DNA of 64,000 nucleotides from Sialis fuliginosa (Eukaryota; Arthropoda; Insecta; Megaloptera; Sialidae): NCBI GenBank assembly GCA_961205875.1, contig OY540812.1, forward strand, positions 1,178,001 to 1,242,000, written 5' to 3'. Positions 45,955 to 56,807 of this stretch are shown in pieces. Position 1 is the first letter of the stretch, and every line of letters starts with the position of its first letter. The position numbers were made by a program, and so were the translations under genes. Below the pieces are notes generated by a model that worked only from the letters and a program-made list of their open reading frames with translations, was not told the DNA's origin and did not search any database.

Positions 45955-46130
45955 ACACGGCCGTTCCAAGAGAGCGATCTGCTTAGTGAAGGGAGACGGT
46001 CAGTGGGGGGAGGTAACTAGTAATGGGGGGCCTGTGGTGTGGGTGTGGGGCCCCCACAGGAAGGGGCACGGCCCGCCTCGCAAGGCGCGGCCCCAGCCAT
46101 AGGTTGGGTGCAATTAGCCGTGGCGGTATA
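45955..46130. other. GC-rich island
   Basis: About 175 bp of strongly GC-rich sequence ('GGGGGGCCTGTGGTGTGGG', 'GGCACGGCCCGCCTCGCAAGG', 'GCGCGGCCCCAGCC') in an otherwise AT-rich region. It can fold (GGGGCCCCCACAGG / CCTGTGG). I could not identify it; it has no recognisable tRNA or rRNA pattern. Confidence 0.4.
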
Positions 46131-46214
46131 TATCTGCTTTACTTGTTCCCATCATTGACCCTGATCAAAACAAAAACATACAAAAATGTTCGAAGCGTTG
46201 TTGTATTATTATAG

Positions 46215-47320
46215 AATATTATAGGTACTTTCGTTTTTTTATGTTGGGTGAATTTTTTTCATATTTTTTGTGATGCAAATTTAAATCGTTAATTTTCAAA
46301 GATCTCTCTAATTTTGGTAAAAGTGGACGTATATTAATAAATAAAATATCGGTATGGAGAACCATACATGACTTTCATGTTCTTTCTATCTTTTTAAATA
46401 ATTTTTAAATATAATTTTTTTTTATATTTTATTTATATAACCTATTACAATGAATATAAATTTCGTAAAACATAAAAAACATATATATACTTACGACGGG
46501 TACAGCTGTTATTGCCATTTGTATATAAATATTAGTTTTCTAATGTCCTAATGTCAAAAACATAATACACATTCGTAGAACAACTAATTTAACAATTTGA
46601 ATTTAGTTGCATTTGTTTCCAAGGCAACATGAATTAATTACGTATTAATTAGTATTTAAAATTCAAATTTTGAGGGTGTTTTTCACACCTTAAATGGCTG
46701 TTTAGGCACGTACAAATAATACATGTCCCTTAGGTTCAATTGAACTACAAATGTACCAAGTCTTATCAAAATTAGTGAGATAATACTCGCAACGTTCACT
46801 TTTTAGACGAAAAAAGTTACAAAATTTCTAATATTTCAAAACCCCTAATCCGATTAGCACCAAAATCAATAGGTCTGGAGTACTCACTGAGACAAACATT
46901 TTCCCCAAAAATAATTCAGATCGATGTATTTTTGCAGTAGTTTACTTCATATTCTGAAAGAAAAATCATTTTGAAGATTGGAATATTAACTTTTTTAAGT
47001 ACTTTCGTTTTTTTAAGTTGGCTGAATTTTTTTCATATTTTTTTGATAGTGTAATTTTATATTTTATTTAGAAAGAAAAAGGTCAACTTTCAAATCTTTT
47101 TTAATTTTGGTAAAATTGGTCGTATATTAATAAATAAAAAATCATTTTGAAGATTGGAATATTAACTATTATAGATACTTTCGTTTTTTTAAGTTGGTTG
47201 AATTTTTTTCATATTTTTTAATGATGCAAATTTAATTTTTATTTAGAGAAAAAATTGTTCGATTTTAAAAGCTCTCTAATTTTGGTAAAAATGATCATAT
47301 ATGTCGTATTTCCGTAATTT
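46215..47320 (+). mobile_element. Family F copy with amplified flanking unit
   Basis: 46346-46945 is F from 'ATATCGGTATGGAGAACCATAC' to 'TTTTTGCAGTAGTTTA'. On both sides lies the unit 'TACTTTCGTTTTTTTAAGTTGG' + 'TGAATTTTTTTCATATTTTT', at about 46226, 47000 and 47176, with 'GAAAAATCATTTTGAAGATTGG' repeated at 46971 and 47137. Confidence 0.75.
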
Positions 47321-47640
47321 TGTTCAAAATATTCATATTTGCTGCAAAGTAATACTTAAAAATATGTTATATGGATAGTTTATAATTCTTTTGAGGTTAG
47401 AAATTAAGTTATAGCAATCCGTCTCCCACAAAGGGGTTCCTTACGAGTGACCCTATTTTTTTATCGATATTGACACAGTAAAAACCAAAATATTCGTATG
47501 AAAAACCGAATCGCAAACAGAAAAAAATCGTATTTTTTATTACTAAGGTGCAAAAATGTATTAAAATTCTACGAACGAAATTATACACGTAGGTTCTTTA
47601 ATATATCAACAATTCAACCAATGACCTGTGCTACAAGAAA

Positions 47641-47682
47641 TCACACACACACACACACACACACATACACACATACACATGT
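47641..47682. repeat. (CA)n microsatellite
   Basis: An ACACAC run interrupted by ATAC, followed by ATGTGTGCAA. It explains the Thr-His-rich open frame at 47498-47716. Confidence 0.9.
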
Positions 47683-47949
47683 GTGCAACCGTGTTTTGTT
47701 TATCTTATTCAGGTAATATGACCGGGCTGATAAGATAACAAACGCGCGGTGTAGTTACTTGTCTCTCTCTCGCACACTGGCCACGCACTCTATGCTCAGT
47801 GACAGACAGAGATGGATATACAAGCGTACCTATAGCTCTAGAACAGCGGTTCTTAAACTTATATAGTCTAGGGACTCCCTCTCTGCAGGGGTTATTTTAA
47901 GAAAATTTTACAACTTTATTTATTTGATCCATATTAACAATTTTTAATT

Positions 47950-48182
47950 TTCAATTGCAATGACTTTTGTTTTTTGCATTACATTTCTTACATTTTTTGT
48001 TTTTACAATTGGAATAATCTATATTTTGTTCTAAATTTCTTACATTTTTTATTTTTACAATTGCATTGACCTATATATTGTGCTCTACATTCCTTACAAT
48101 TTTTGTGTTTACAATTGCAATGACCTATATATTGTGTTCTACATCTTTTACATTTTTTGCTTTTACAACTGCAATGACCTTT
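47950..48182 (+). repeat. ~55-bp tandem repeats inside W
   Basis: About four diverged copies of 'TTACAATTGCAATGACCTATA' + 'TATTGTGTTCTACATTTCTTACATTTTTT'. The 63-67-aa frames seen here are products of the repeat. Confidence 0.8.
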
Positions 48183-48632
48183 TTTCCACAGATTTTATTA
48201 TTGTTTTTCCCCCTAAAACCCCCTCCCTCACAGTATTATTCCCGCCGGATCGAATGAAACTAATTGCAACCCTCCATACCTGACAGGAGATGAAATAAAA
48301 AAATACAAATTTTACCATACAAACTTTTACACTTCCTTTTACCCCTATAGAGGTTGAATTTCGAAAAATCCTTTCTTAGTGGGTGGTTAGGTCATAAAAG
48401 GAAGACACCTTTAAAATTTCACGTTTCTAGATCCAGGGGTTTCGGTTCGACGATGATGAATTATTCAGGACATGTTATTATATGTATATAGATTATATAT
48501 TTTATAATTTTTTGCACTACACAAATTAGCTTTTACAACTACAGAAATAAGATACAACTACACACTAAAATAACCCCTTGCCTCCCTGACAGAAAAACAA
48601 AGAAGGTCGTTAGTAAGGTAAATATAAATGTA

Positions 48633-48966
48633 ATGTCCGGTATCATAAAGGACCTAACAAATTTGTTAGCTAACAAACACTTTCAACTGAGGTATCAAAC
48701 ATATATGACAGTTCTTTTGGAGTTTGTTGATGACTTTGACAAGTTTCGCGCACGCGTTGAAGGTAAATACAAACGGTATTAAAACAGTGGTGATGTTATG
48801 AAAATTATTTTGTACGGTCAAAGATGCCAACTGTGTTACAATTAATTGAAGTGTCACTGCTCTAAATTCCATAACTAATCCATAGATACTAGTACAGTAT
48901 TAATACCCCATATGAATGTAATTGCTAGCTAACAAATTTTGTTAGGTCCTTTATAATACCGGGCAT
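48633..48966 (-). mobile_element. Family D MITE, copy 2, nested in W
   Basis: ATGTCCGGTATCATAAAGGACC and GGTCCTTTATAATACCGGGCAT are the intact terminal repeats, flanked by AAATGTA on both sides. This copy gives the uninterrupted right end against which the TTAGG expansion in D1 can be read. It carries a 68-codon frame (48666-48872) nearly identical to the one in D1. Confidence 0.88.
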
Positions 48967-49420
48967 AAATGTAAAAGTATTTTAATTTATGCCAAACATG
49001 TTTCACGGACCCCCCGCGGCAAATGTTCCGCGGACACTAGTTTAAGAACCGCTGCTCTAGAATGATCTGTGCTCTGGATTACGCCGACTGACTGTATACC
49101 TACGCCGCGCGTCTTATCGCCTTTATAAATGTTGTTGATAAAAAAATAAATAAATTCACTGGCTCTTTGTTTGTATGTGTATAGTTTTAGGAAAAGCGTG
49201 ACTTTGCATAAAATACACTGTGTTGTATTTTTCCGTAATTAAAAAATACATGAATGTGAAATTATTATTTTTTGTCAAATGCGTGTTGAGTTTCGCGTAT
49301 TGGAGTCCCGTACTGTATAATTTTTTTTGTTTTTTCTCGATTATGTTAGTTAAATTGAATTAGTTCGTATATTAGAAAACAGAAGGCTCTGTATGGACTA
49401 CTGTATTTTGTTTTCTCGCA

Positions 49421-49966
49421 ATATCGAAGATACGAGAAGCTTTGTGATCGTTTCAGATTGAGGCAAAAAAAATGTTCTCCGATTTAAAAATTTTAAATTG
49501 ATTTATCCGTTTCACGTCAACGCAAACACTTTTCGTTCCGTGTCTGTCTGTCTGTCCGTCCGTGTGTCTGTCCGTCCGTCTGTCCCCTGAATCCTTGTCA
49601 CACGCATAACTCATGAACCACAGAGCCGATATTATTGAAACTTGGTCGGATGGTTGGGTCTGGCTTGAGGACGGTCCCATTTTAAAATCATCAAAATCGT
49701 ATGTAAGGGGGAGGGGTGACACCCCAAAATATTTATTTTTTCAAGATATCTCAAGAACGATACATATTCAGGTGCGTTTTAAGAAATTTGATAAAATTTC
49801 GAACTAATATTTTTTAGTAAAATTGTATAAAAATTAAATGCTTAACCAATTCCAGGCAATTTATCTAAACACTATCGGTTTTTATTTAAATTGTTGAATA
49901 ATTAACTACCTTTGGTGAATTTAGCACGAGGAAGCACTGTGCATTTACTTGGCAGATGTTTTTATA
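49421..49966 (-). mobile_element. Family C copy, reverse
   Basis: 'TTCTCGCAATATCGAAGATACG' to 'TTTACTTGGCAGATGTTTTT', with both family ends but lacking an internal part (~49770-49850 joins distant blocks). The (GTCTGTCC)n stretch at 49540-49585 is present. Confidence 0.82.
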
Positions 49967-50638
49967 ACAATTTTGAATTCTTTATGAAAAATGAGTACTG
50001 ATAATTTTCTTATACTGAAGAAGGAAAATGAAATAAATGCTAATAAAGATATTTTTAACATCCCAACTGGAAGTTATTGTACTGTCCAAAAATCAAAATC
50101 AAAAATTTCAAGATATTTGTATGTTATAAGGTCACTATAGTATATTTACACTATTTTCAGAAAGATGTATGTATGTGTTGTCATTTTTTACGAAATTTCA
50201 ACTTATATCTTCTGGTTTGACGTAACTTCTTTGCATTACAAAAGAGAAACCCTATTTTAACAAGAATTACTTATTACACTTTATCATAAATTATAATATT
50301 TTATTGAGCTGTTAATAACGCAAAGTAGAAATCAGTTTTAATAAACGTCAAAAAAATGTTATTCTCGATACTGTGTGAATTTTTCACCAACACCGTTATT
50401 TACAAGCTATTGTTTCGTTCCTAGATCATATCTTTTGCCTCGACTCATTACAATAATTAAGATCTATTTAATTAAGGCCACGGAAGTTGAGAAATACTTT
50501 ATATTAATTAATTCATTTAAATTACTTGCGGTTCATCGGTATATATATAAATGTATAGTATGTAAATTTTTAACTATAATCACATTCTAATGTAAAAATA
50601 TGAAGTACAGTATAGGGACAGCGATTTCCGAACTAGGA
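49967..50638. other. Unassigned AT-rich stretch
   Basis: No repeat family was recognised. A 71-aa open frame at 50375-50590 has no recognisable features and I do not call it a gene. Confidence 0.4.
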
Positions 50639-50649
50639 GGCGCGAACTA

Positions 50650-51006
50650 GTTGATTAAGACATAGGAAATTTAACATGGGGACAATTAGAAATGTTGTAG
50701 TAACCTTTGGTCAAATTTAACGATGTGTGATTGGTGCATATTGAAATGCCGCCTCGAAACTAACTGATAAATTTTAAATTAATCAACAGTATTTTGTTTT
50801 CAACAATGAAATTAAAGTAAGCATCCTAGATAAAATTATAATAATATTTTTTGGCAGATATAAATTTGAAAACAAAATACTAATTACTATTTTATTAAAT
50901 TTTTTGGCGGCATTTCAAAATGCACCAATGACACATCGTTAAATTTGACCAAAGGTTACTACATTTCTAATTGTCCCCATGTTAAATTTCCTATGTCTCA
51001 ATCAAC
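50650..51006. mobile_element. Family O foldback element, copy 2
   Basis: GTTGATTAAGACATAGGAAA to TTTCCTATGTCTCAATCAAC with the same long TIRs as O1 but a shorter outer end (no 'ATTCCAA' extension). The central part is in the opposite orientation relative to O1. Confidence 0.83.
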
Positions 51007-51029
51007 CGGATTTTTTTATTGAATAACTG

Positions 51030-51713
51030 AGTTTGTGGATTAATCCGTTTTCCACGCGGTACTTTTTTCACGACTTTTCCGGAAAATCATCAATTTTTCC
51101 TGTTTGGGGTTCGGTTTTTCGCGAATATCTTGGCTTCTACTTGATCAAATCGACCAAAAAAAAAAAAAAAAGTGGGATACAACAAATTTGGGAGGGGTCT
51201 AAAAAAAGTGCTGCTCGTCACTAGATCATCTGAAATAACAAAAACAAAAGGGATCATTAGCTAATGACTTAATGCTCCGGATGGACGAAGGGATTTGAAA
51301 ATTTTTGAATTTTCACAAAATGGCAGATGTTGAAAGTCAAAGTTGTTCATTCGACTAAAATTTCACTCGCATTTTCTGCTATAAAAAAAAAATTAATCGT
51401 CCAAAAAAAAAATCCTTCGTCCATCCGGAGGACAATTATGTATAGAATAAGTGAGAAAAATTTCAAACCGATCGGCAAAGCCGTTCTCAAGTTACAGTGA
51501 TCACCGACTTCGAAAACATGGTTTCGAGAAAAACGCGTTTAAAGTTTTGAGTTACGATTTGCATGCAGATAAAAAATGTATTTTGGAACTTACACTGAAT
51601 CGTCTATGGGCAAGACATTTGTCTGAAATTTTCAGAGAATACTTTTGAACTATTCTACTTTGAGAAAATGCAAAAAAATTGATTTTTTCAAAATTCTAAT
51701 TAGCTCTACCCCC
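51030..51713. other. Stretch with a degenerate CC-like right end
   Basis: 51690-51713 ('GATTTTTTCAAAATTCTAATTAGCTCTACCCCC') resembles the CC right end. The 'CGAGAAAAACGCGTTTA' and 'CTCAAGTTACAGTGATCACC' blocks also resemble the CC interior. 'CTCCGGATGGACGAAGG' and its complement 'CCTTCGTCCATCCGGAG' (51281, 51413) form an inner inverted pair. Confidence 0.55.
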
Positions 51714-51818
51714 TTAAATAAAGAGTTAGTTGTTTTATTAGTAACATGAGTTCATGAGAGTTACAAAAACAGTAAACTTGCTCTTATAGCGGCCATAACT
51801 GGTGCATTTACTTAAATT
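51714..51818 (+). mobile_element. Family A right-end fragment
   Basis: 'AAATAAAGAGTTAGTTGTTTT' to 'GCGGCCATAACTGGTGCATTTAC'. Only the right ~105 bp are present, directly after the CC-like end. Confidence 0.8.
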
Positions 51819-52206
51819 TTTTTTTTTTTTATTAAAACTGAGACAGTCGCTTTTAAGAACGTCCAAGGCAAACCCATTTACACCACATCGTCTATGAATT
51901 AATATACATTGAATGGAAACTAGAATGATGTGTTCCCACGGCATATATGAAATGTAGCGTGATTTTAAAAACGAACTATAAAATTAAGGTGTCGTCATAT
52001 TTCGTAAAAAGAATTAGCATGAATTAAACACAAGGTTATAATAAGACCGACATGACATATACTTTAAATATAATACTTGTCGGTTTTTAATTATTCATTC
52101 TATGGTAAATATACTTGTACTTACGAATAACATGTTTTATTGTCGAACTGTAGCGGTACGGCTAGAATCTTGATGTCTGATTTTAAACAATACTTTAATC
52201 ATATTT

Positions 52207-52692
52207 TGCTTCCTCGCAATATCGAAGATACGAGAAGCTATGTGATCGTTTCAGATTGAGACAAAAAAAAAGTTCTCCAATTTCAAAATTTTAAATTTAT
52301 TTATCCGTTTCACGTCAAGACAAACACTTTTCGTTCCGTGTCTGTCTGTCTGTCCGTCCGTGTGTCCGTGTGTCCGTCTGTCCCCTGAATCCTTGTCACA
52401 CGCATAACTCATGAACCACTGAACCGATATTATTGAAACTTGGTCGGATGGTTGGGTTTGGTTTGAGGACGGACCCATTTAAATTTAGATTTAGATTGAA
52501 ATTGTCAAAAAATTAAAAATATATGAAAAAATATTCAGGTGCGTTTTAAGAAAAAATTCGAACTAAGATTTTTTAGTAAAATTTGTATAAAAATTAAATG
52601 GTTAACCAATGTCAGGCAATTTATCTGAACACTATCGGTTTTAGTGAATTTAGCACGAGGAAGCACTGTGCATTTACTTGGCAGATGTTTTT
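52207..52692 (-). mobile_element. Family C copy, reverse
   Basis: 'GCTTCCTCGCAATATCGAAG' to 'TTTACTTGGCAGATG' with an internal deletion that joins 'GACGGACCCATTT' to 'AAATTTAGATTTAGATTG'. Confidence 0.82.
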
Positions 52693-52699
52693 TTAAATA

Positions 52700-52775
52700 T
52701 AACGTACTGGCACCAGTTATGGCCGCTATAAGAGCAAGGTTTACTGTTTTTATGATTGACGGGCTTCATTTTTGT
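52700..52775 (-). mobile_element. Family A right-end fragment
   Basis: 'ACTGGCACCAGTTATGGCCGC' + 'TATAAGAGCAAGGTTTACTG' + 'GATTGACGGGCTTC', then abrupt change to family L. Confidence 0.75.
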
Positions 52776-52777
52776 AA

Positions 52778-52933
52778 TAGGCAAGATGCCTAATTTTTAA
52801 AAACTATTTTATGATGATCTTACGTGTCTCCAATTTCCAAAAAATACTTATTTCTGCAGAAAATAAAGGTTTAATCACAATAATTGACTCTTTTAAAACT
52901 AATTTTGAATTTGACGCCAAAACGCTCGCAGGA
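52778..52933 (-). mobile_element. Family L fragment
   Basis: 'GGCAAGATGCCTAATTTTTAAA' to 'TTTGACGCCAAAACGCTCGCAGG', the same half of L as at 31857-32013. Confidence 0.75.
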
Positions 52934-52980
52934 CAAACTGTCCAGTAGTATTTGATTAAAATTGTTAACCTATAGAAAAA

Positions 52981-53693
52981 ATATCGGTATGAAGAATCAT
53001 ACGTGACTTCCATGTTCTTTAATATCCTTTTAAATAATTTTTAATATATGGAAAATTTCAATGGGATTTGTCAGAAATAAAACTTATTTTTATATTATAA
53101 ATATTAATTTTCTAATGTCCTAATGTCAAAAACATAATACACATTCGTAGAACAACTAATTTGACAATTTGAATTTAGTTGCATTTGTTTCCATGGCAAC
53201 ATGAATTAATGGCGTATTAATTAGTATTTAAAATTCCAATTTTAAGGGTGGTTTTCACCCCTTCAATGGCTGTCTAGGCACGTACAAAAAAAAATATCCT
53301 TTAGGGTCAATTGAGCTACAAATGTACCAAGTCTTATCAAAATTAGTGAGATAATACTCGCAACGTTCACTTTTTAGACAAAAAAAGTTACAAATTTTCA
53401 AATATTTCCAAAACCCTTAATCCGATTAGCACCAAAATCAATAGATCTGGAGTACTCATTGAGACAAATATTTTCCCCGAAAATAATTCAGATCAGGGTG
53501 TTTTTACAGTAGTTATCGTGAACGAAAAAAAATTCTACATCCGCACAGACACACGCACAGCCGCCATGCGGAAAATAACTTTTCTTTAAGTTTTGAAGTT
53601 AGTACAATCAGAATCTGTCATTATCTCGGACAAGATTTTTCGATGGTATTACAATACTTCCATTTCTTTCAGAACGTGGAAGTAAAAATGTAA
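52981..53693 (+). mobile_element. Family F copy, full length
   Basis: 'ATATCGGTATGAAGAATCATAC' at the start, 'TTCTTTCAGAACGTGGAAGTA' at the end. It contains 'GGCACGTACAAA', 'CTTAATCCGATTAGCACC' and 'ACACGCACAGCCGCCATGCGG'. No coding frame spans it. Confidence 0.85.
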
Positions 53694-53761
53694 AAATGTT
53701 ATGTGTTACTATGAAAAAAGTAAACACTTTTGCGCTGAAATGTCATATTAACGTTTGCATA

Positions 53762-53965
53762 AATTTAGATTTTGATTGAAATTGTCAAAAAATTAAAAAT
53801 ATACGAAAAAATAATCAGGAGCGTTTTAAAAAAAAATTTCGATTTTAGTAAAATTGTATAAATATTAAATGGTTAACCAATTCCAGGCAATTTATCTAAA
53901 CACTATCGGTTTTTATTTAAATTAGCATGAGGAAGCACTGTGCATTTACTTGGCAGATGTTCTTT
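53762..53965 (-). mobile_element. Family C fragment between two F copies
   Basis: 'AATTTAGATTTTGATTGAAAT TGTCAAAAAATTAAAAATATACG' to 'TTTACTTGGCAGATG'. Confidence 0.8.
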
Positions 53966-54029
53966 AAACGGTTGTAGAAAAAAAAATTCATTACACTTCT
54001 TGTTACATTTATCTCACAGTTTTATTATA

Positions 54030-54785
54030 TTTTACTTCCATGTTCTGAAAGAAATGGAAGTATTGTAATACCATCGAAAAATCGTGTCCGAGAAAATGAC
54101 AAATTCTGATTGTACTAACTTCAAAACTTAAAGAAAAGTTAATTTCCGCATGGCGGCTGTGCGTGTGTCTGTGTGTCTGTCTGTCAGGATGTAGATTTTT
54201 TTTTCGTTCACGATAACTACCGTAAAAATGCACCGATCTAAATTATTTTTGGGGAAAATGTTTGTCTCAGTGAGTACTCCAGACCTATTGATTTTGGTGC
54301 TAATCGGATTAGGGGTTTTGGAAATATTCGAAATTTTGTAACTTTTTTCGTCTAAAAAGTGAATATTGCGAATATTATCTCACTAATTTTGATAAGATTT
54401 GGTACATTTGCAGTTCAATTGAATCTAAGGGACATTTATTATTTGTACGTGCCTAAACAGCCGTTAACACACTTAAAATTTGAATTTTAAATACTAATAT
54501 GTCATTAATTCATGTTGCCTTGGAAACAAATGTAACTAAATTCAAATTGTCAAATTAGTTTTTCTACGAATGTGAATTATGTTTTTGACATTAGAAAACT
54601 AATATTTATGTACAAATGGCAAAAAGAGCTGTAACCGTTGTAAGTATATATTTTTTTTTAATGTATTACGATATGTATATTCATAGTAGTAGGTTATATA
54701 AATAAAATATTTAAAAAAATGTATATTTAAAAATTATTTAAAAAAGAACATGGAAGTCATGTATGGTTCTCCATACCGATATTTT
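54030..54785 (-). mobile_element. Family F copy, full length, reverse
   Basis: TTTTACTTCCATGTTCTGAAAG to ATGGTTCTCCATACCGATAT. It is the inverted partner of 52981-53693, about 335 bp away, so the two can form a ~700-bp stem. Its ends (ACTTCCATGTTCT / AGAACATGGAAGT) are themselves inverted repeats. Confidence 0.87.
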
Positions 54786-54978
54786 ATATTGCATCCATAA
54801 AAAAAATAATTCATTCAAGACTCTAAAAAATTAACCGTACAATCTGCGACCGAGCATCCGTTATAGAGTGCTGTGACTATATATATTTCCGAAATAAATT
54901 ATGCCCGCGAAATTCAAATATACCGAAATACACATATATAAATGCGTGTACAGACACACGTGTCTTATTAATTATTAA

Positions 54979-54998
54979 GTGTGTGTGTGTGTGTGTGA
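54979..54998. repeat. (GT)n microsatellite
   Basis: A perfect GTGTGT run of about 20 bp. Sequence around 55020-55100 is GC-richer and unassigned. Confidence 0.85.
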
Positions 54999-55229
54999 TT
55001 CTGTGGGAAGACGTGTGTATTGTTTTCGGCCGTTTGCAAAACCTGCGAGTGGCGCGGGGCAGTGGTTGCCAACAATGGGGCGTGTGGAAAGCATTCGGAA
55101 TTTCCCACAGGAAAATCTCACGGCGTAACAATAGTAGTCGAGAGAGGTGAAGAACCTGGGTAACCGACTTTTTCTTAATACAGGCCCGTATTAATTATCA
55201 CTAACACTAAAAAATACGCGATACAGTTA

Positions 55230-55930
55230 TGATTATGGATAATACCCCAGTGTTGGACTCTTGTTAATATTTGATTACTTCTGCCATTACTGAATCATAA
55301 TCTATACACACTGAACTCTAATACAGCTTAATTTGATCCCAGTGTTGGACTCTTGTTTAATTTTATGTACTAAATTAGAATCATAATCAATATATGTACA
55401 TTTAACTGTAAAACAGCTTAATTTGATGACATGAAGCCAATAGGTGTCAAAATGGTGGATATTTAAACTAATTATTAGTGCACTAATATAGATTACATGT
55501 AATCTATTTATTAATTATTAACCGCAGTCTTGGATAATACCCCAGTTTTGGACTTGTTTAATTATACATATTTGTCGATATTTGATTACTGCCATTACTG
55601 AATCATAATCTATAGACACTGAACTCTAATACAGCTTAATTTGACACCAGCGTTGGACTCTTGTTTAATTTTATGTACTAAATTAGAAATATTTTATTAA
55701 AACAGCTTAATTTGATGACAATCGGCGAAATAGGTGTCAAAATGGTGGATATGTAAACTAATTATTAGTGTAATCTTTTTATTAATTATTATATTATCAT
55801 AGCATTTAAATTTTATGATTCTTTATTTTATATCTTTTGTGTCGTAGTACTTATCATTAGCAAGTGTCCATCACTGGGTGCACATTACTGGTTTTACTTT
55901 ATCCATAACTGGATAAAAAACATAAATAAA
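55230..55930 (+). mobile_element. Old family A derivative with internal repeats
   Basis: The 'CCCAGTGTTGGACTCTTGTT' block occurs at about 55250, 55339 and 55545/55650 (variants), and 'CAAAATGGTGGATAT' at 55450 and 55739. From 55750 it follows the A consensus to 'CTTTATCCATAACTGG'. Neither terminal repeat is present. Confidence 0.7.
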
Positions 55931-55944
55931 AGGCTAAAAAAATG

Positions 55945-56180
55945 TTTTAGATTAAAAATGTCGAGTATGTTATTATCTATAATTTATTCCCCATACATAA
56001 TTTATTTCCAACATTTATGATTTAGCCAGAAAGATTTTTTTTTTAATAATTAATTGAATCACCCACACTGTTCACTCTCAGTATTACGTATAAGAAAGTC
56101 TCATGTTACCTACGGTAAACACGCACACTGTTCAATCTCTGTAATACGTATAAGAAAGTCCCATGACACTCATGGCATAG
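55945..56180 (+). repeat. Family N repeat, copy 3
   Basis: 'AAAAATGTCGAGTATGTTATT' and two tandem units with TTACGTATAAGAAAGTCTCATG and TACGTATAAGAAAGTCCCATG. A 62-aa open frame with a repeated 'RIRKSH' follows from the 60-bp unit. Confidence 0.8.
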
Positions 56181-56214
56181 TAATTTTTGCATACCCCAAA
56201 TCAGGATTTTTTAG

Positions 56215-56400
56215 TTACAGCCATTTTTCTCCAAAATTTTAAAAAAACTAAAACTTTGAGATGCTATATCTCGAGAACGGTTTGAGATACAGACCTGCGG
56301 TTTGAAAATTTCAACTTTTCACGTCATTTTCTATAAAATAAATATACTTTTAACAAAATCGAAAATCCAGCCATTTTTCTCCAATTTTTTTTTAAAATGC
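56215..56400 (+). repeat. Fragment of palindrome M arm
   Basis: 'AACTAAAACTTTGAGATGCTA' to 'CATACTTTTAACAAAATCG'-type sequence matches 26050-26180. The block 'CCAGCCATTTTTCTCC' flanks it on both sides (56216, 56366). Confidence 0.75.
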
Positions 56401-56807
56401 ATGGAAATTACTGTATAAAAATGATGTTTTTTTAATATTTATATGATTTTTAAACAGTACATTAGAACAAATATAACTTAAATAAACGACAGATAGCTGA
56501 ATGTTGACACATACATTTATATTATTTGTTTTTGACGACATTATAAAAATAATAACTGTGTAAACTAATTTTAATCAATGTACAAGTTTTAAATGTCTCT
56601 CATATCATAAATAAAAGCAGTCATTGCCCCTGAATCCTGAAGAAAATTATATTTACATATAACCCACTGTCAACTGTTTATATTTGATTATACTCATTGG
56701 CGCACCCAATAGAGGGTTGGGGGGGGGATAAGGATTAGAACGAGAATATACATTATTTAATTTAATAAAAGTAATTTTGTGATACATAAAATAATAAATA
56801 TTACATA
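56401..56807. other. Unassigned AT-rich stretch
   Basis: No element was recognised. A 'TTGGCGCACCCAATAGAGGGTTGGGGGGGG' patch lies near 56698. Confidence 0.4.

Larger units (their letters stand above)
47844..49054. mobile_element. Element W, 1.2-kb hAT-type non-autonomous element
   Basis: TIRs CAGCGGTTCTTAAACTTATA and AGTTTAAGAACCGCTG are enclosed by a perfect 8-bp duplication CTCTAGAA (47836-47843, 49055-49062). The interior has a ~55-bp tandem array (47950-48182), a copy of a repeat also near 58560-58690 ('GTTTCTAGATCCAGGGG'), and a nested D element. No transposase frame. Confidence 0.93.

Noticed and set aside
46023-46214. 64-aa Gly/Arg-rich frame in the GC-rich island
   Set aside because: It is a compositional by-product of GC-rich DNA with no homology that I recognise.
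14870-52478. Five similar short frames rich in Asp-Arg-Gln-Thr (near 14870, 23255, 42919, 49453, 52251)
   Set aside because: All lie in family C at the same place and their shared peptide comes from a GACA/GTCT microsatellite and a conserved DNA repeat. There is no start context, no domain, and the frame is cut differently in each copy.
31765-53013. Shared peptide 'PASVLASNSKLVLK' in frames at 31765 and 52804
   Set aside because: Both are the same half of family L. Neighbouring L copies do not keep the frame, so it is a repeat and not a gene.
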